Positions 44,862-52,020 of a stretch of DNA of 64,000 bases are shown here, in pieces. Numbering within the stretch: position 1 is the stretch's first letter; each line of letters begins with the position of its first letter. The position numbers and the translations under genes are program-made. Location: positions 1 through 64,000 of the forward strand of contig NZ_JANQOO010000021.1 in the NCBI RefSeq assembly GCF_028285715.1, in the 5' to 3' direction. This DNA is from Ulvibacterium sp. GTDB taxonomy: Bacteria; Bacteroidota; Bacteroidia; Flavobacteriales; Flavobacteriaceae. The notes under the pieces are model-generated. The model was not told the origin of the DNA, did no database searches, and saw only the letters and a list, made by a program, of their open reading frames with translations.

Positions 44862-46087
44862 TAGCCAGTTATTTTGCGTAACAACATTTCAGCCTCAATA
44901 TTTTCCTTATCCATTTGTAGTGCCAACTCCAGGAACTTGATTGCCTTTTCATTCTCCTTTTCGTAAAAATAGCTTCTTCCAAGCAGGAAATTGAGATAAG
45001 ACGATTCAATTTTATCCGATTTCAGCCGGTGGGCCAATGTTATGACCTCCAATTCCCGTCCAAGATTGCTCAACATATGTAGAGCGGCCTCCCAATCTTT
45101 TGTGGTAAATGTACTTGGATTGATCAATCCCTTCATTTCAGGGTGATCTTTTAAAAAATGGAATGCTGGTAGATACATCGACCAATTCGGATTTTCTGAA
45201 ATCCCTTTCTTGATCCATTTAATAGCACTTTCTTCATCACCCAATGCAATGTTGGCCGAAGCGATTCTCGAATACATCCCGGTCCATCCGTCAAGCATTT
45301 TCTCTGACTCTGACAATTTTTCCAATGCCCTTGAGCGGTTTCCTTCGCTATGTGCATAGAGCGCTTGGTTCAACCTAATCCTTCCATAGTGGAAATCCAG
45401 GAGTGTCCGTAGGTCGTCTATTGGATTGCTGGAATGATCGACACGTAGGTCTATCTGATTGTACCACTCATTGTTGGTGCCTTTTACCACAAGCGCCGCA
45501 GACTGTTTCCCGGAAATCTGTCCTCCCGATGCTTCACCGGCCATAAGGCTTTCCAGGAGTCTTTGTGCAAGTGTTCCGGTGGCGGTTTCAAATGTTTTGG
45601 ACATATTGGTGAGCACGCTGTCTGCCAATTGGTTACCCATTACCACATAGTTCTTTCCCACAATTTGGGAAGCTTTTCCATTCCAAAATTTCAATGATTT
45701 TCCGGTAAAGGCATAAACGTTTCCATCTTTATCCATTCCCGAAACTTGCCGATAGTTTGCGTGCCCGTCTTCGTTCTTGGTGTACAGGATGGCGTCCGTG
45801 ATGGACTTTCCTTCCCTTAACTTTTCGAAGCCTGCCTGCGCATATCTGGGTTCCGTTTCGGCGATTACCGAAAATGCACCCAGTCCCGGTTCTATATAAA
45901 TGGTCGAATTTCCCACATAGATGTTGTTGGTGGCAACAGCAATGCCCCATTCCTGTGCATTTTCATCATACGCCAAAATTGAAAAGGTGGAGTTGATATT
46001 CTTTCCCTTTAACAGGGATTGCAAATTCTGGGAAAATGAAATGATTGAAAAGAAAAAAAGGGCAAGGGTCGTAATAATGGGTCTCAT
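44861..46087 (-). CDS. Secreted DUF1028 (Ntn-hydrolase-like) protein with TPR tail
   Basis: 408 residues with a signal peptide (MRPIITTLALFFFSIISFSQ). The DUF1028 domain (about 30-235) shows FSILAYDENAQEWGIAVATN and PGLGAFSVIAETEPRYAQAG, with GNQLADSVLTNM and GGQISGKQSAALVVK following; the family belongs to the Ntn-hydrolase fold and its substrate is undefined. Residues 240-408 are TPR-like (YAHSEGNRSRALEKLSESEK; DEESAIKWIKKGISENPNWS). No 18-bp element directly precedes it, and its codon use looks native, like bglX. Confidence 0.82.
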   Translation of the reverse strand: MRPIITTLALFFFSIISFSQNLQSLLKGKNINSTFSILAYDENAQEWGIAVATNNIYVGNSTIYIEPGLGAFSVIAETEPRYAQAGFEKLREGKSITDAILYTKNEDGHANYRQVSGMDKDGNVYAFTGKSLKFWNGKASQIVGKNYVVMGNQLADSVLTNMSKTFETATGTLAQRLLESLMAGEASGGQISGKQSAALVVKGTNNEWYNQIDLRVDHSSNPIDDLRTLLDFHYGRIRLNQALYAHSEGNRSRALEKLSESEKMLDGWTGMYSRIASANIALGDEESAIKWIKKGISENPNWSMYLPAFHFLKDHPEMKGLINPSTFTTKDWEAALHMLSNLGRELEVITLAHRLKSDKIESSYLNFLLGRSYFYEKENEKAIKFLELALQMDKENIEAEMLLRKITG

Positions 46088-46184
46088 CGTATTTCGTTTT
46101 GATTGATTAATGGTTAGATGAAAACCACTCTAATTTGTTACATACCCTGAAAACAAATTGCGCCACCTACGGCGAAGAATCCTT

Positions 46185-46310
46185 TTATTGCACTTTAGAA
46201 TACATAGCAAAACCAATTAAAAGGATGATAATCAAAATTGAAAGGACTATCATCAGCTTTTTCTGATCTTTTAAAATCTCTATGACTAAACCCAATATTT
46301 GTTCAAGCAT
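46185..46310 (-). CDS. 41-residue single-pass membrane peptide
   Basis: The ATG at 46310 opens MLEQILGLVIEILKDQKKLM followed by a strong helix (IVLSILIIILLIGFAMY) and SKVQ. The amphipathic first helix, basic KKLM flank and single hydrophobic span form a coherent small membrane protein, too short for automatic calling. The 18-bp element (copy 4) ends at its ATG. It lies next to a second such peptide gene in the same orientation. Confidence 0.55.
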   Translation of the reverse strand: MLEQILGLVIEILKDQKKLMIVLSILIIILLIGFAMYSKVQ

Positions 46311-46326
46311 CGTTTTTTTGAACTTT
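46309..46326 (-). repeat. 18-bp element, copy 4
   Basis: Reads AAAGTTCAAAAAAACGAT. Its first base is part of the TAA stop of the 43-residue peptide gene and its last two bases are in the ATG of the 41-residue peptide gene: it is the entire intergenic space. Confidence 0.8.
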
Positions 46327-46457
46327 TAATTATTAATGAATTTAAGAAAAGTCCATATTAAATAAATGAAAAACCCAAACCCGGCAATGTAGACCAAAAT
46401 CACCAGAAGCAACGATAGTCCGGTCAAGCCCATCATAAATTTCTTTAATTTCTCCAT
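46326..46457 (-). CDS. 43-residue membrane peptide
   Basis: The ATG at 46457 opens MEKLKKFMMGLTG, then a long hydrophobic stretch (LSLLLVILVYIAGFGFFIYL) ending KFINN. Either one long or two short helices. It starts seven bases after an 18-bp element (copy 5) and ends within the next copy (46309). Not recognised as a known family. Being a neighbour of the 41-residue peptide and separated from it only by the element, it may be expressed with it. Confidence 0.5.
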   Translation of the reverse strand: MEKLKKFMMGLTGLSLLLVILVYIAGFGFFIYLIWTFLKFINN

Positions 46458-46464
46458 TTAGATA

Positions 46465-46482
46465 ATCGTTTATTTGAACTTT
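46465..46482 (-). repeat. 18-bp element, copy 5
   Basis: Reads AAAGTTCAAATAAACGAT, the consensus. One base separates it from the stop of the 131-residue protein gene, and seven bases lie before the next ATG. Confidence 0.8.
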
Positions 46483-46483
46483 A

Positions 46484-46879
46484 TTATTTGTTAGGAATAG
46501 AATTTCTATAGGCTGCCCATTTTTTCATATCCTTCTTAAATTTTTCTACATCAAAAAAGTCAGGAGTAAATCCATCTGCTGCCTTTAAGTCAAGTGAGTC
46601 CAAAATGTTACCTATGCATGGGATTGCTAGCTCATTACCACGAACATGCATGACAAAGCCGTCGGACAATTCAGAATCTCCCATGTTAAACTCAATTGAG
46701 AAGAATTCATTTTCCAAAAGACCCCAAGATGGATTCGTAAAATCCACAGTCGGTTCAGCTACTTTAATTTTATCAATTAGTTCGCTTCTGTTGCCAATTG
46801 GTTTAGGTTCAAAATCATCAGGTATTTGTTCTAATGAATCAAAATCTCCCCAATCTTGTACATATAAATCCCAACTCAT
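46484..46879 (-). CDS. 131-residue hypothetical protein
   Basis: No family recognised. The sequence opens MSWDLYVQDWGDFDSLEQIP and is acidic, with alternating strands (FFSIEFNMGDSELSDGFVMH, VRGNELAIPCIGNI) and a C-terminal helix (EKFKKDMKKWAAYRNSI). No leader, membrane helix or catalytic motif. The compact soluble fold would suit a binding or immunity-type protein, but that is speculation. AT-rich. It starts three bases after copy 6 of the 18-bp element. Confidence 0.6.
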   Translation of the reverse strand: MSWDLYVQDWGDFDSLEQIPDDFEPKPIGNRSELIDKIKVAEPTVDFTNPSWGLLENEFFSIEFNMGDSELSDGFVMHVRGNELAIPCIGNILDSLDLKAADGFTPDFFDVEKFKKDMKKWAAYRNSIPNK

Positions 46880-46882
46880 TTA

Positions 46883-46900
46883 ATCGTTTATTCGAACTTT
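46883..46900 (-). repeat. 18-bp element, copy 6
   Basis: Reads AAAGTTCGAATAAACGAT on the minus strand, three bases before the ATG at 46879 and about 25 bases after the stop of the 184-residue gene. Confidence 0.78.
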
Positions 46901-46924
46901 AAAGTTTAGGCCCAAGATTTTTCA

Positions 46925-47479
46925 TTAATCAATTTTGGGAACTTTTCTATAGTTGAAACCATATTCCTTCTGAAGTCTATGGTTCATATAATGGTCTGGG
47001 GGATAAACTGAAACCTTGATTTTGTCATTCTTGGATTTAAGCCACTTGACAAAATCTATGAACTCATCTCCACGGGCTATCGTTTTAAATCTAATTGTTT
47101 CCTGCTTTTCCCCGTAATTGAATATCATCTTGTTGAATGTGGGGCTTTTATTTACGGATATGAATTGTAATTCAATTATGTTTTCATACAGAATCCTTGC
47201 ATTGTCAGGTTTGAAGACATGGTCAACAACTATGAATTGCTCCTTAAATTCAACATCGAATATCCTATTCCTACTGCGGTGGGCAATCCATAGGGAAATG
47301 AAAAGTACCACCATCGCAACACTAATTTGAGCTGCAATATTATTCGTGGTGGCTATAACAGCATAACCTATTCCTATAAACATTAGGGTGGCAACTACCG
47401 TGTCGAAAATTTTGAATCTAGAAGAAGAACGGTATTTATACATTGAATCCTTTTGGGGAGATTTATTGGTGCCAATCAT
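46925..47479 (-). CDS. 184-residue two-helix membrane protein (hypothetical)
   Basis: Residues about 24-60 form two membrane segments (FDTVVATLMFIGIGYAVIAT; IAAQISVAMVVLFISLWIAH) followed by a soluble C-terminal domain of about 125 residues (KEQFIVVDHVFKPDNARILY; TIRFKTIARGDEFIDFVKWL). The C-terminal part resembles a small PH-like domain: strand-rich and ending in a helix with W. No confident family. The start lies 17 bases inside the end of the zinc-ribbon gene, so the two are translationally coupled. Confidence 0.6.
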   Translation of the reverse strand: MIGTNKSPQKDSMYKYRSSSRFKIFDTVVATLMFIGIGYAVIATTNNIAAQISVAMVVLFISLWIAHRSRNRIFDVEFKEQFIVVDHVFKPDNARILYENIIELQFISVNKSPTFNKMIFNYGEKQETIRFKTIARGDEFIDFVKWLKSKNDKIKVSVYPPDHYMNHRLQKEYGFNYRKVPKID

Positions 47480-47819
47480 GAAAACAAAACCTACATTGTT
47501 TAGATTTTGGGGTTCTTGTTAATTTGCCACATTTAGGACAATAATTGAAAACTATTTCATTTCCATTATCCGATAATATTCTTTTGGCCGTATTTTCCCT
47601 AAAAACCTCTATACCCTCTTTAAGTAAAATAAGTATTTCGGGGTCATCCGTTATCCAATTATTTCTCAAAAGCATTTCTCTTCGAGAGTGAGAAAACTCA
47701 GAAACGTTTTCCTTGTCCTGTTTAAACAATGTTGAATAATGCCTCCATGCCTTTTTCTCTTCTAGCGTCATCAAATGAGATGAGTATCGCAATATATAAT
47801 CAACTTCATTCTTATCCAT
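47463..47819 (-). CDS. 118-residue zinc-ribbon protein
   Basis: The N-terminal 75 residues are helical and charged (MDKNEVDYILRYSSHLMTLE; WRHYSTLFKQDKENVSEF). The C-terminus is a zinc ribbon: CPKCGKLTRTPKSKQCRFC, followed by FHDWH, giving Cys-x2-Cys and Cys-x2-Cys about 13 apart with a nearby His. No known family. It is the first gene of a two-gene unit with the 184-residue membrane protein (17-base overlap), 30 bases downstream of the last 18-bp element. Confidence 0.65.
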   Translation of the reverse strand: MDKNEVDYILRYSSHLMTLEEKKAWRHYSTLFKQDKENVSEFSHSRREMLLRNNWITDDPEILILLKEGIEVFRENTAKRILSDNGNEIVFNYCPKCGKLTRTPKSKQCRFCFHDWHQ

Positions 47820-47849
47820 AAAAACTAATAAGTAAAGAATATTGTGAGA

Positions 47850-47868
47850 ATCGTTTTATTTAAACTTT
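47850..47868 (-). repeat. 18-bp element, copy 7 (one-base insertion)
   Basis: Reads AAAGTTTAAATAAAACGAT. It is the right-most copy, 30 bases upstream of the zinc-ribbon gene, and begins the second copy of the duplicated segment. Confidence 0.68.
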
Positions 47869-48065
47869 TGCTTTCTCATCATCCATCAGTTTTAGACGGA
47901 CCAGCGTATCTAAAATAATATTGACTTTCTCGCAATTTATGCGATAAGTACAGCACGTCATACAATTATATTCCTTAAATCCATGATCAGTCGCTAGATT
48001 CTCCTTAAAATAAGAATCACACGCCGCCTGTACGAATTGTCCTTTAATTGTAAAACGAGTAACCT

Positions 48066-48170
48066 ATAAATTCTCTTGTATCTTACATCACGGCTTTAGC
48101 CCTACTTTTTGCCCTAAACGACTTTGTTTTTATTCTGATCGGGCTAATCAAAGATCGACATGGTCAGTAA
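48066..48170 (+). pseudogene. 34-residue membrane peptide, start-codon-lost copy
   Basis: Same length and frame as the ORF at 40883-40987, but its first codon is ATA instead of ATG. The peptide would read INSLVSYITALALLFALNDF and so on, ending DRHGQ. The frame has no internal stop, so either the loss is recent or ATA is used weakly as a start. Probably a dead copy. Confidence 0.55.
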
Positions 48171-48195
48171 ATTCTCCAATGTGAAGGCCTTCCTA

Positions 48196-50541
48196 TCACC
48201 ACCAATTCTTTTTACTGTTATAAATGTATCTATTTTTCTGGTTCTCTTCTAGAATAGATAAGTGCGAAAAAAAAGGTATTAGTTTTTCATAAATTGTATA
48301 ACCATGCGGATGTATCGATTTAACCAACATCATTTTTTCTTTACAATTCATGTATCTCTTGTACCATGTACGGCTTGTATTTTGTTTGTAATCTGCTTTT
48401 GACCTCATTTTTATTTTATTAGCCTCAACAAGTTTTTTTTCTTCCATTAGTTTTTTATAACGACTTGGTTCGATAAACTCCGGATAAGCGTTGCCGTATA
48501 ACTCATGTCCCAACGTATTTACATCCCTCTTTAATTCTTTATAAAAAATATTAAGCCAATTGCGTCCAATATAGTTTTCATTAAAAATTAGTTTCTCATG
48601 TAGAAACGGCATAATACTAAAGACTAAAAACCAAAATCTTTCCTTGCCCCTGTTTTTCCTTAAGATATGGCCTAACTCGTCTTGCTTGAAAAAAGTCTTG
48701 AATCCCAGATTTTCATTAAAAAAAATACCTCTGACATTTTTAAAAAATGTTCCTAAAAGATCCATTGAGTCATCTGCCATATTCTTTAAGCTCTTCTTTT
48801 TTAAAGACTCTAACATACTTTCAAGAATATCTTTATATTTTAAGTTATAATTTACTTGAAAGAAAACAGATCTATCTGGTTCTTTCAACCAACTAAACAC
48901 ACCGTTTATATTATTTAAATCCACAGACGGATTTGATATGAATCTTTCAAAACCAATTGTCAGATTTGAAACGTCTTCCTCCTCTATCGATATTTTGCTT
49001 TTGCCATAACTTTTGCGGAAGCCGGACATAAATAACAAGTCTGTATTAATATTTTTAAACAGAATATTTCTATAAGACAACAAATCTTGATTAATATATT
49101 GAATGAAAAATTCGGCCATTGAAGGATGATAAAACCAATATCTACCCATTATATTACTTAAAAGGCTACCCCTTAACAATTCCAGTTCTTCATTTATTAA
49201 AATCAATTTTTTAGGTGCATCCAAATCTTCATGGATGTAATTGTAACAGTAAGCTATAGATTCTATTCTTTTATTAGAGGAAAGAAATATGGACAACAAC
49301 AGTATTTTTTTGTTGTCATCAAGATTTATGAAGATCTTCTTCAAATAATTATCTGGAAAATCAACATGTTTTAAGAACTCGGTATAATCAAAGTCCTTAT
49401 TATTTTCAAAGTAAGATCTAACAACCTCTGGTGTAAAATTAGCTTTATTTATAAGAGGAGCTAAATCAAATTTGATGTCCGATAAACCCGTATTAAGCTT
49501 AAAGTACCTAAAGAATATGCTCTCTTTTTCTATCTGGCTTAGCATATTGACATCGACGTTGATCCTTTCGATTATTGACTTAATTTCCTTGTCGGAATAA
49601 TTTATGAAAGCTCTGAATATATATTCTCGACTTGTAAAAATGAACTTATGGTTGTTGTCTGATAAATCAAAAATGAATTCTAGTTTTCTATTAATTAAAT
49701 CAGCTCGATTAAAATCCAATTCATACTTTCCGAAAGTGTCGTCAAAAAGGAATATCTGTTTTTTGCTCGTATCATAAAACCTGTCAAAATCATGGATATC
49801 GATGATGTTATAGGGAATAAATTCTTCAAGAAAATGCTTATTGAAAATAATCATTTCAGCGGTAAAAGTCTTTCCAGATTTTGGTGGGCCAGATAACAAA
49901 AGAATATTGTTATTTTCAATTTTTTCTAGGGCGTTATTAAAAATACTTGTGTAAACAAATCTGGTTCTGTTCTTTTCAAATAGATGGACGAAGCTCCTAG
50001 AATTGTTCTCCTCTACTTTGTTTATTATTCTATCGAGCAAAATTTTAAAATCAGCATTTTTAATAATGGCTGGAAATAAAATTTTAATCTCGTCATTGTT
50101 ATCGATACACGATTCAAAATGCCTATAACTGTATATCTTAAACTCTAACTTAAACTGCAGTTCATTATTAAGTACAAAGTTGTTAAAGATTTCAGATAGG
50201 TCATCATGTTGATTCCCGGTGAGACTGATATTGGTTACAAGGCAATAAATATCAGAAACTAGTTTGTTCTTTAAATAGACTTTGTCAAGTTCACTCTTCA
50301 AATCCTGTTTCAGAGAATTGAAATCAAGTTTGGATTTGTGCTTTGATTGAAATATGTATTTTCGGGTTTTTCCATCACTTGAAAAAAAGTTTGTCACCCC
50401 CTCGTAGACAAATTCTCGTCCTTTGTCATTACCCCCTTCCATTGGTTCAATCGATTTGGAAACATCAACCTGTAAACATTTAAAGGACAAAAGTTCAAAT
50501 TGTTGCCAATCCAGGTTTTCTATATTGTATTTGTAGTTCAA
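48196..50541 (-). CDS. Mrr-like nuclease fused to nSTAND3 NTPase (candidate antiphage protein)
   Basis: 781 residues. Residues 9-75 match an Mrr-type PD-(D/E)xK nuclease: Glu15 in WQQFELLSF, Asp39 in GGNDKGREF with Glu43, and Gln65-Lys67 (YIFQSKHKS). Residues about 190-330 form a STAND NTPase close to the nSTAND3 pattern: Walker A GPPKSGKT (218-225), Walker B IFLFDD (263-268), then FIFTSREYIFRA. The last 400 residues are helical, a likely ligand sensor. Such layouts (compare Avs4) cut DNA after phage recognition. The start is TTG at 50541, with an in-frame TAG three codons upstream. AT-rich compared with its neighbours, beside a dead resolvase. Confidence 0.8.
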   Translation of the reverse strand: MNYKYNIENLDWQQFELLSFKCLQVDVSKSIEPMEGGNDKGREFVYEGVTNFFSSDGKTRKYIFQSKHKSKLDFNSLKQDLKSELDKVYLKNKLVSDIYCLVTNISLTGNQHDDLSEIFNNFVLNNELQFKLEFKIYSYRHFESCIDNNDEIKILFPAIIKNADFKILLDRIINKVEENNSRSFVHLFEKNRTRFVYTSIFNNALEKIENNNILLLSGPPKSGKTFTAEMIIFNKHFLEEFIPYNIIDIHDFDRFYDTSKKQIFLFDDTFGKYELDFNRADLINRKLEFIFDLSDNNHKFIFTSREYIFRAFINYSDKEIKSIIERINVDVNMLSQIEKESIFFRYFKLNTGLSDIKFDLAPLINKANFTPEVVRSYFENNKDFDYTEFLKHVDFPDNYLKKIFINLDDNKKILLLSIFLSSNKRIESIAYCYNYIHEDLDAPKKLILINEELELLRGSLLSNIMGRYWFYHPSMAEFFIQYINQDLLSYRNILFKNINTDLLFMSGFRKSYGKSKISIEEEDVSNLTIGFERFISNPSVDLNNINGVFSWLKEPDRSVFFQVNYNLKYKDILESMLESLKKKSLKNMADDSMDLLGTFFKNVRGIFFNENLGFKTFFKQDELGHILRKNRGKERFWFLVFSIMPFLHEKLIFNENYIGRNWLNIFYKELKRDVNTLGHELYGNAYPEFIEPSRYKKLMEEKKLVEANKIKMRSKADYKQNTSRTWYKRYMNCKEKMMLVKSIHPHGYTIYEKLIPFFSHLSILEENQKNRYIYNSKKNWW

Positions 50542-50553
50542 AGTCAGCTATAT

Positions 50554-50766
50554 TTATCGGCTATGTTTACCAGTATATGGTCTAAGTTTCCCAGAAAGCC
50601 CTTGGTGTCTAAGATATTTATAGTACGTAGCTCTAGAAATATCCAATAGTTCACATATTTCAGAAACCGTCGATTTTCCTTCTTTAAAATACTACTTACA
50701 AAGTACAGCTTTTTGGTGATTTTTCTTACTAATTCCTCTAGGAGCACATAAAACTTTTCCCCTTGT
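50554..50766 (-). pseudogene. Serine resolvase/invertase C-terminal remnant
   Basis: One frame reads TRGKVLCAPRGISKKNHQKA, VLCK, stop, then YFKEGKSTVSEICELLDISR and ATYYKYLRHQG. This is the hinge and HTH_7 DNA-binding domain of small serine recombinases (EGKSxxEIxxLLxISRATxYxYL). An in-frame TAG at 50692-50694 stands where a CAG (Gln) would fit, and the catalytic domain with its Ser is missing. It therefore marks an old mobile element. The remnant ends 13 bases before the nSTAND gene start. Confidence 0.75.
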
Positions 50767-50845
50767 TCATAACCCCGTTGAAAACTTCGAAATTTTCCAA
50801 AATTGGGATGCACAATAACCGCTAACTTTATACAAACTTCTCGAC

Positions 50846-51253
50846 ATGAGCGATAGGTCCCATTCTCTTTTAAACATTCGTCCTAACATTCCAAAAGCCA
50901 AAATCACCCTTGAAATGACCGATGCCGAGCGTTTCCAGAACGAAACCTTGCGGCCCATTATCAAGTTCCAAAACCCGCTGCTTTTGGCGGCTTTTGCCAA
51001 TTATATAACAAAACACAAAAATCGTTTCCACGATCTGGTCTTGGAAAAGCGTTTGGAATACCTAGAAAATGCCATCCAAAAGGATATCAAATTCAGGAAT
51101 TCCCTTAAAGGGATGATTATCGGTCAATTTACTTTGGAGGAATACCAAAAGTACATTCAAAATTCCTCGGCATTGAACAAGCGCATGATGGGCATGGTCA
51201 TTGACCGCTTAAAGGACCAGATACAATTTTTTGAGGAGCCTGTCCTAGTCTAA
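50846..51253 (+). CDS. Conserved small Flavobacteriia protein
   Basis: 135 residues, opening MSDRSHSLLNIRPNIPKAKI. A helical soluble protein with RFQNETLRPIIKFQNPLLLA, KHKNRFHDLVLEKRLEYLEN and AIQKDIKFRNSLKGMIIGQF. I know closely similar proteins only by conservation in Flavobacteriia; some databases label them glyoxalase, but the metal ligands of that fold are not visible, so I would not use that name. No leader. The stop overlaps the convergent DUF2461 stop by nine bases. Confidence 0.7.
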   Translation: MSDRSHSLLNIRPNIPKAKITLEMTDAERFQNETLRPIIKFQNPLLLAAFANYITKHKNRFHDLVLEKRLEYLENAIQKDIKFRNSLKGMIIGQFTLEEYQKYIQNSSALNKRMMGMVIDRLKDQIQFFEEPVLV

Positions 51254-51925
51254 AATCGATTCACCGTTGAGATTGGTGGTCAAGATATCGCTCATCAGAT
51301 CAAAATAAGGCCGAATGGCCTTGAACGCGTCATCAACGGTTTTTGAAAAACCATCGGATATCACTTCATCGTCCGAGAAATTGCGGACAAATATGAACTG
51401 TTTCCTTTTTATCAGGTCAATATCCGGGTGTTCCTTATCAAAACCCTTGGGTGCGGTTTTTACACCATCTCCGACAAGATCTCCCCAGATTTTTTTAAAA
51501 TCCGTATCGTTGATGATCTTTCTGAATTCCGAGGCATCGAGTTCAAATTCCTTGCGTATCCGAAACAAATCCTCCTTATTGGGGTCCCAAAAACCGGTTG
51601 CGAGAAAACTTCCGCCAGGTTTTAGCTGTATATAATATCCACCGCGTAAACGTGCACCGGCACGGGAAAAAGAACAGGCAAAATGGGATTTATAGGGACT
51701 CTTATCCTTGGAAAAACGGACATCCCGATAAATTCGGAACATTTTCATTTTGTCTATATCGTCATGCAGCTTAAGATTTTCCATCACCCCGGAGAAAAAG
51801 GTTTTTGCATCCATTTCATGCTGCTTAAACTCCGGTTTGTTTTCAGTAAACCATTCCCTATTGTTATTTTTTTCCAACTTTTTTAGAAAACCCAGGGATT
51901 TCTTGGTAATTGATGGCTGTAACAT
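51245..51925 (-). CDS. DUF2461 domain protein
   Basis: 226 residues. The domain (whole length) has FLKKLEKNNNREWFTENKPE, FRIYRDVRFSKDKSPYKSHF, and GGYYIQLKPGGSFLATGFWD, all standard for DUF2461/TIGR02453. Function is unknown. A soluble cytoplasmic protein. It stands divergent from the cysE gene, with a promoter region of about 95 bases between them. Confidence 0.88.
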   Translation of the reverse strand: MLQPSITKKSLGFLKKLEKNNNREWFTENKPEFKQHEMDAKTFFSGVMENLKLHDDIDKMKMFRIYRDVRFSKDKSPYKSHFACSFSRAGARLRGGYYIQLKPGGSFLATGFWDPNKEDLFRIRKEFELDASEFRKIINDTDFKKIWGDLVGDGVKTAPKGFDKEHPDIDLIKRKQFIFVRNFSDDEVISDGFSKTVDDAFKAIRPYFDLMSDILTTNLNGESILD

Positions 51926-51993
51926 ACGACCTAGCAGTTGTTATTTTAAGCTAAAGTTAACCATTTAGGGGTTACCGCTTTTGAAATATTGGT

Positions 51994-52001
51994 TAATTTT
52001 G
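51994..52001 (+). promoter_or_regulatory. -7 box of the cysE-cysM operon
   Basis: TAATTTTG is a full match to TAnnTTTG and lies 19 bases before the ATG of the serine acetyltransferase, leaving a short leader. No good -33 TTTG was found 19-21 bases upstream. Confidence 0.5.
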
Positions 52002-52020
52002 AACGTATAAGAATTTTCCC

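Larger units (their letters stand above)
47850..48172. repeat. Duplicated segment, copy 2
   Basis: Matches 40673-40990 in order and orientation: the element, the inverted repeat (CAATTTATG at 47933-47941 and CATACAATT at 47959-47967), AACGAGTAACCTAT, and a 34-codon frame. Diverged by roughly a quarter of positions. The stretch outside genes here (47869-48195) contains nothing else I can support. Confidence 0.72.

Noticed and set aside
40673-47868. Integron attC sites
   Set aside because: The 18-bp element does not fit the RYYYAAC/GTTRRRY core pair, and several copies overlap stop and start codons, leaving no space for an attC fold. No integrase gene is present in the window.
48196-50541. Type III restriction or ordinary ABC-ATPase reading
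   Set aside because: Mod/Res signatures and the ABC signature are absent. The FIFTSREY segment after Walker B is typical of STAND-type NTPases.
50544-50813. 89-codon minus-strand ORF
   Set aside because: Its frame disagrees with the recognisable resolvase HTH, which is read in another frame; the ORF is an artefact of the decayed gene.
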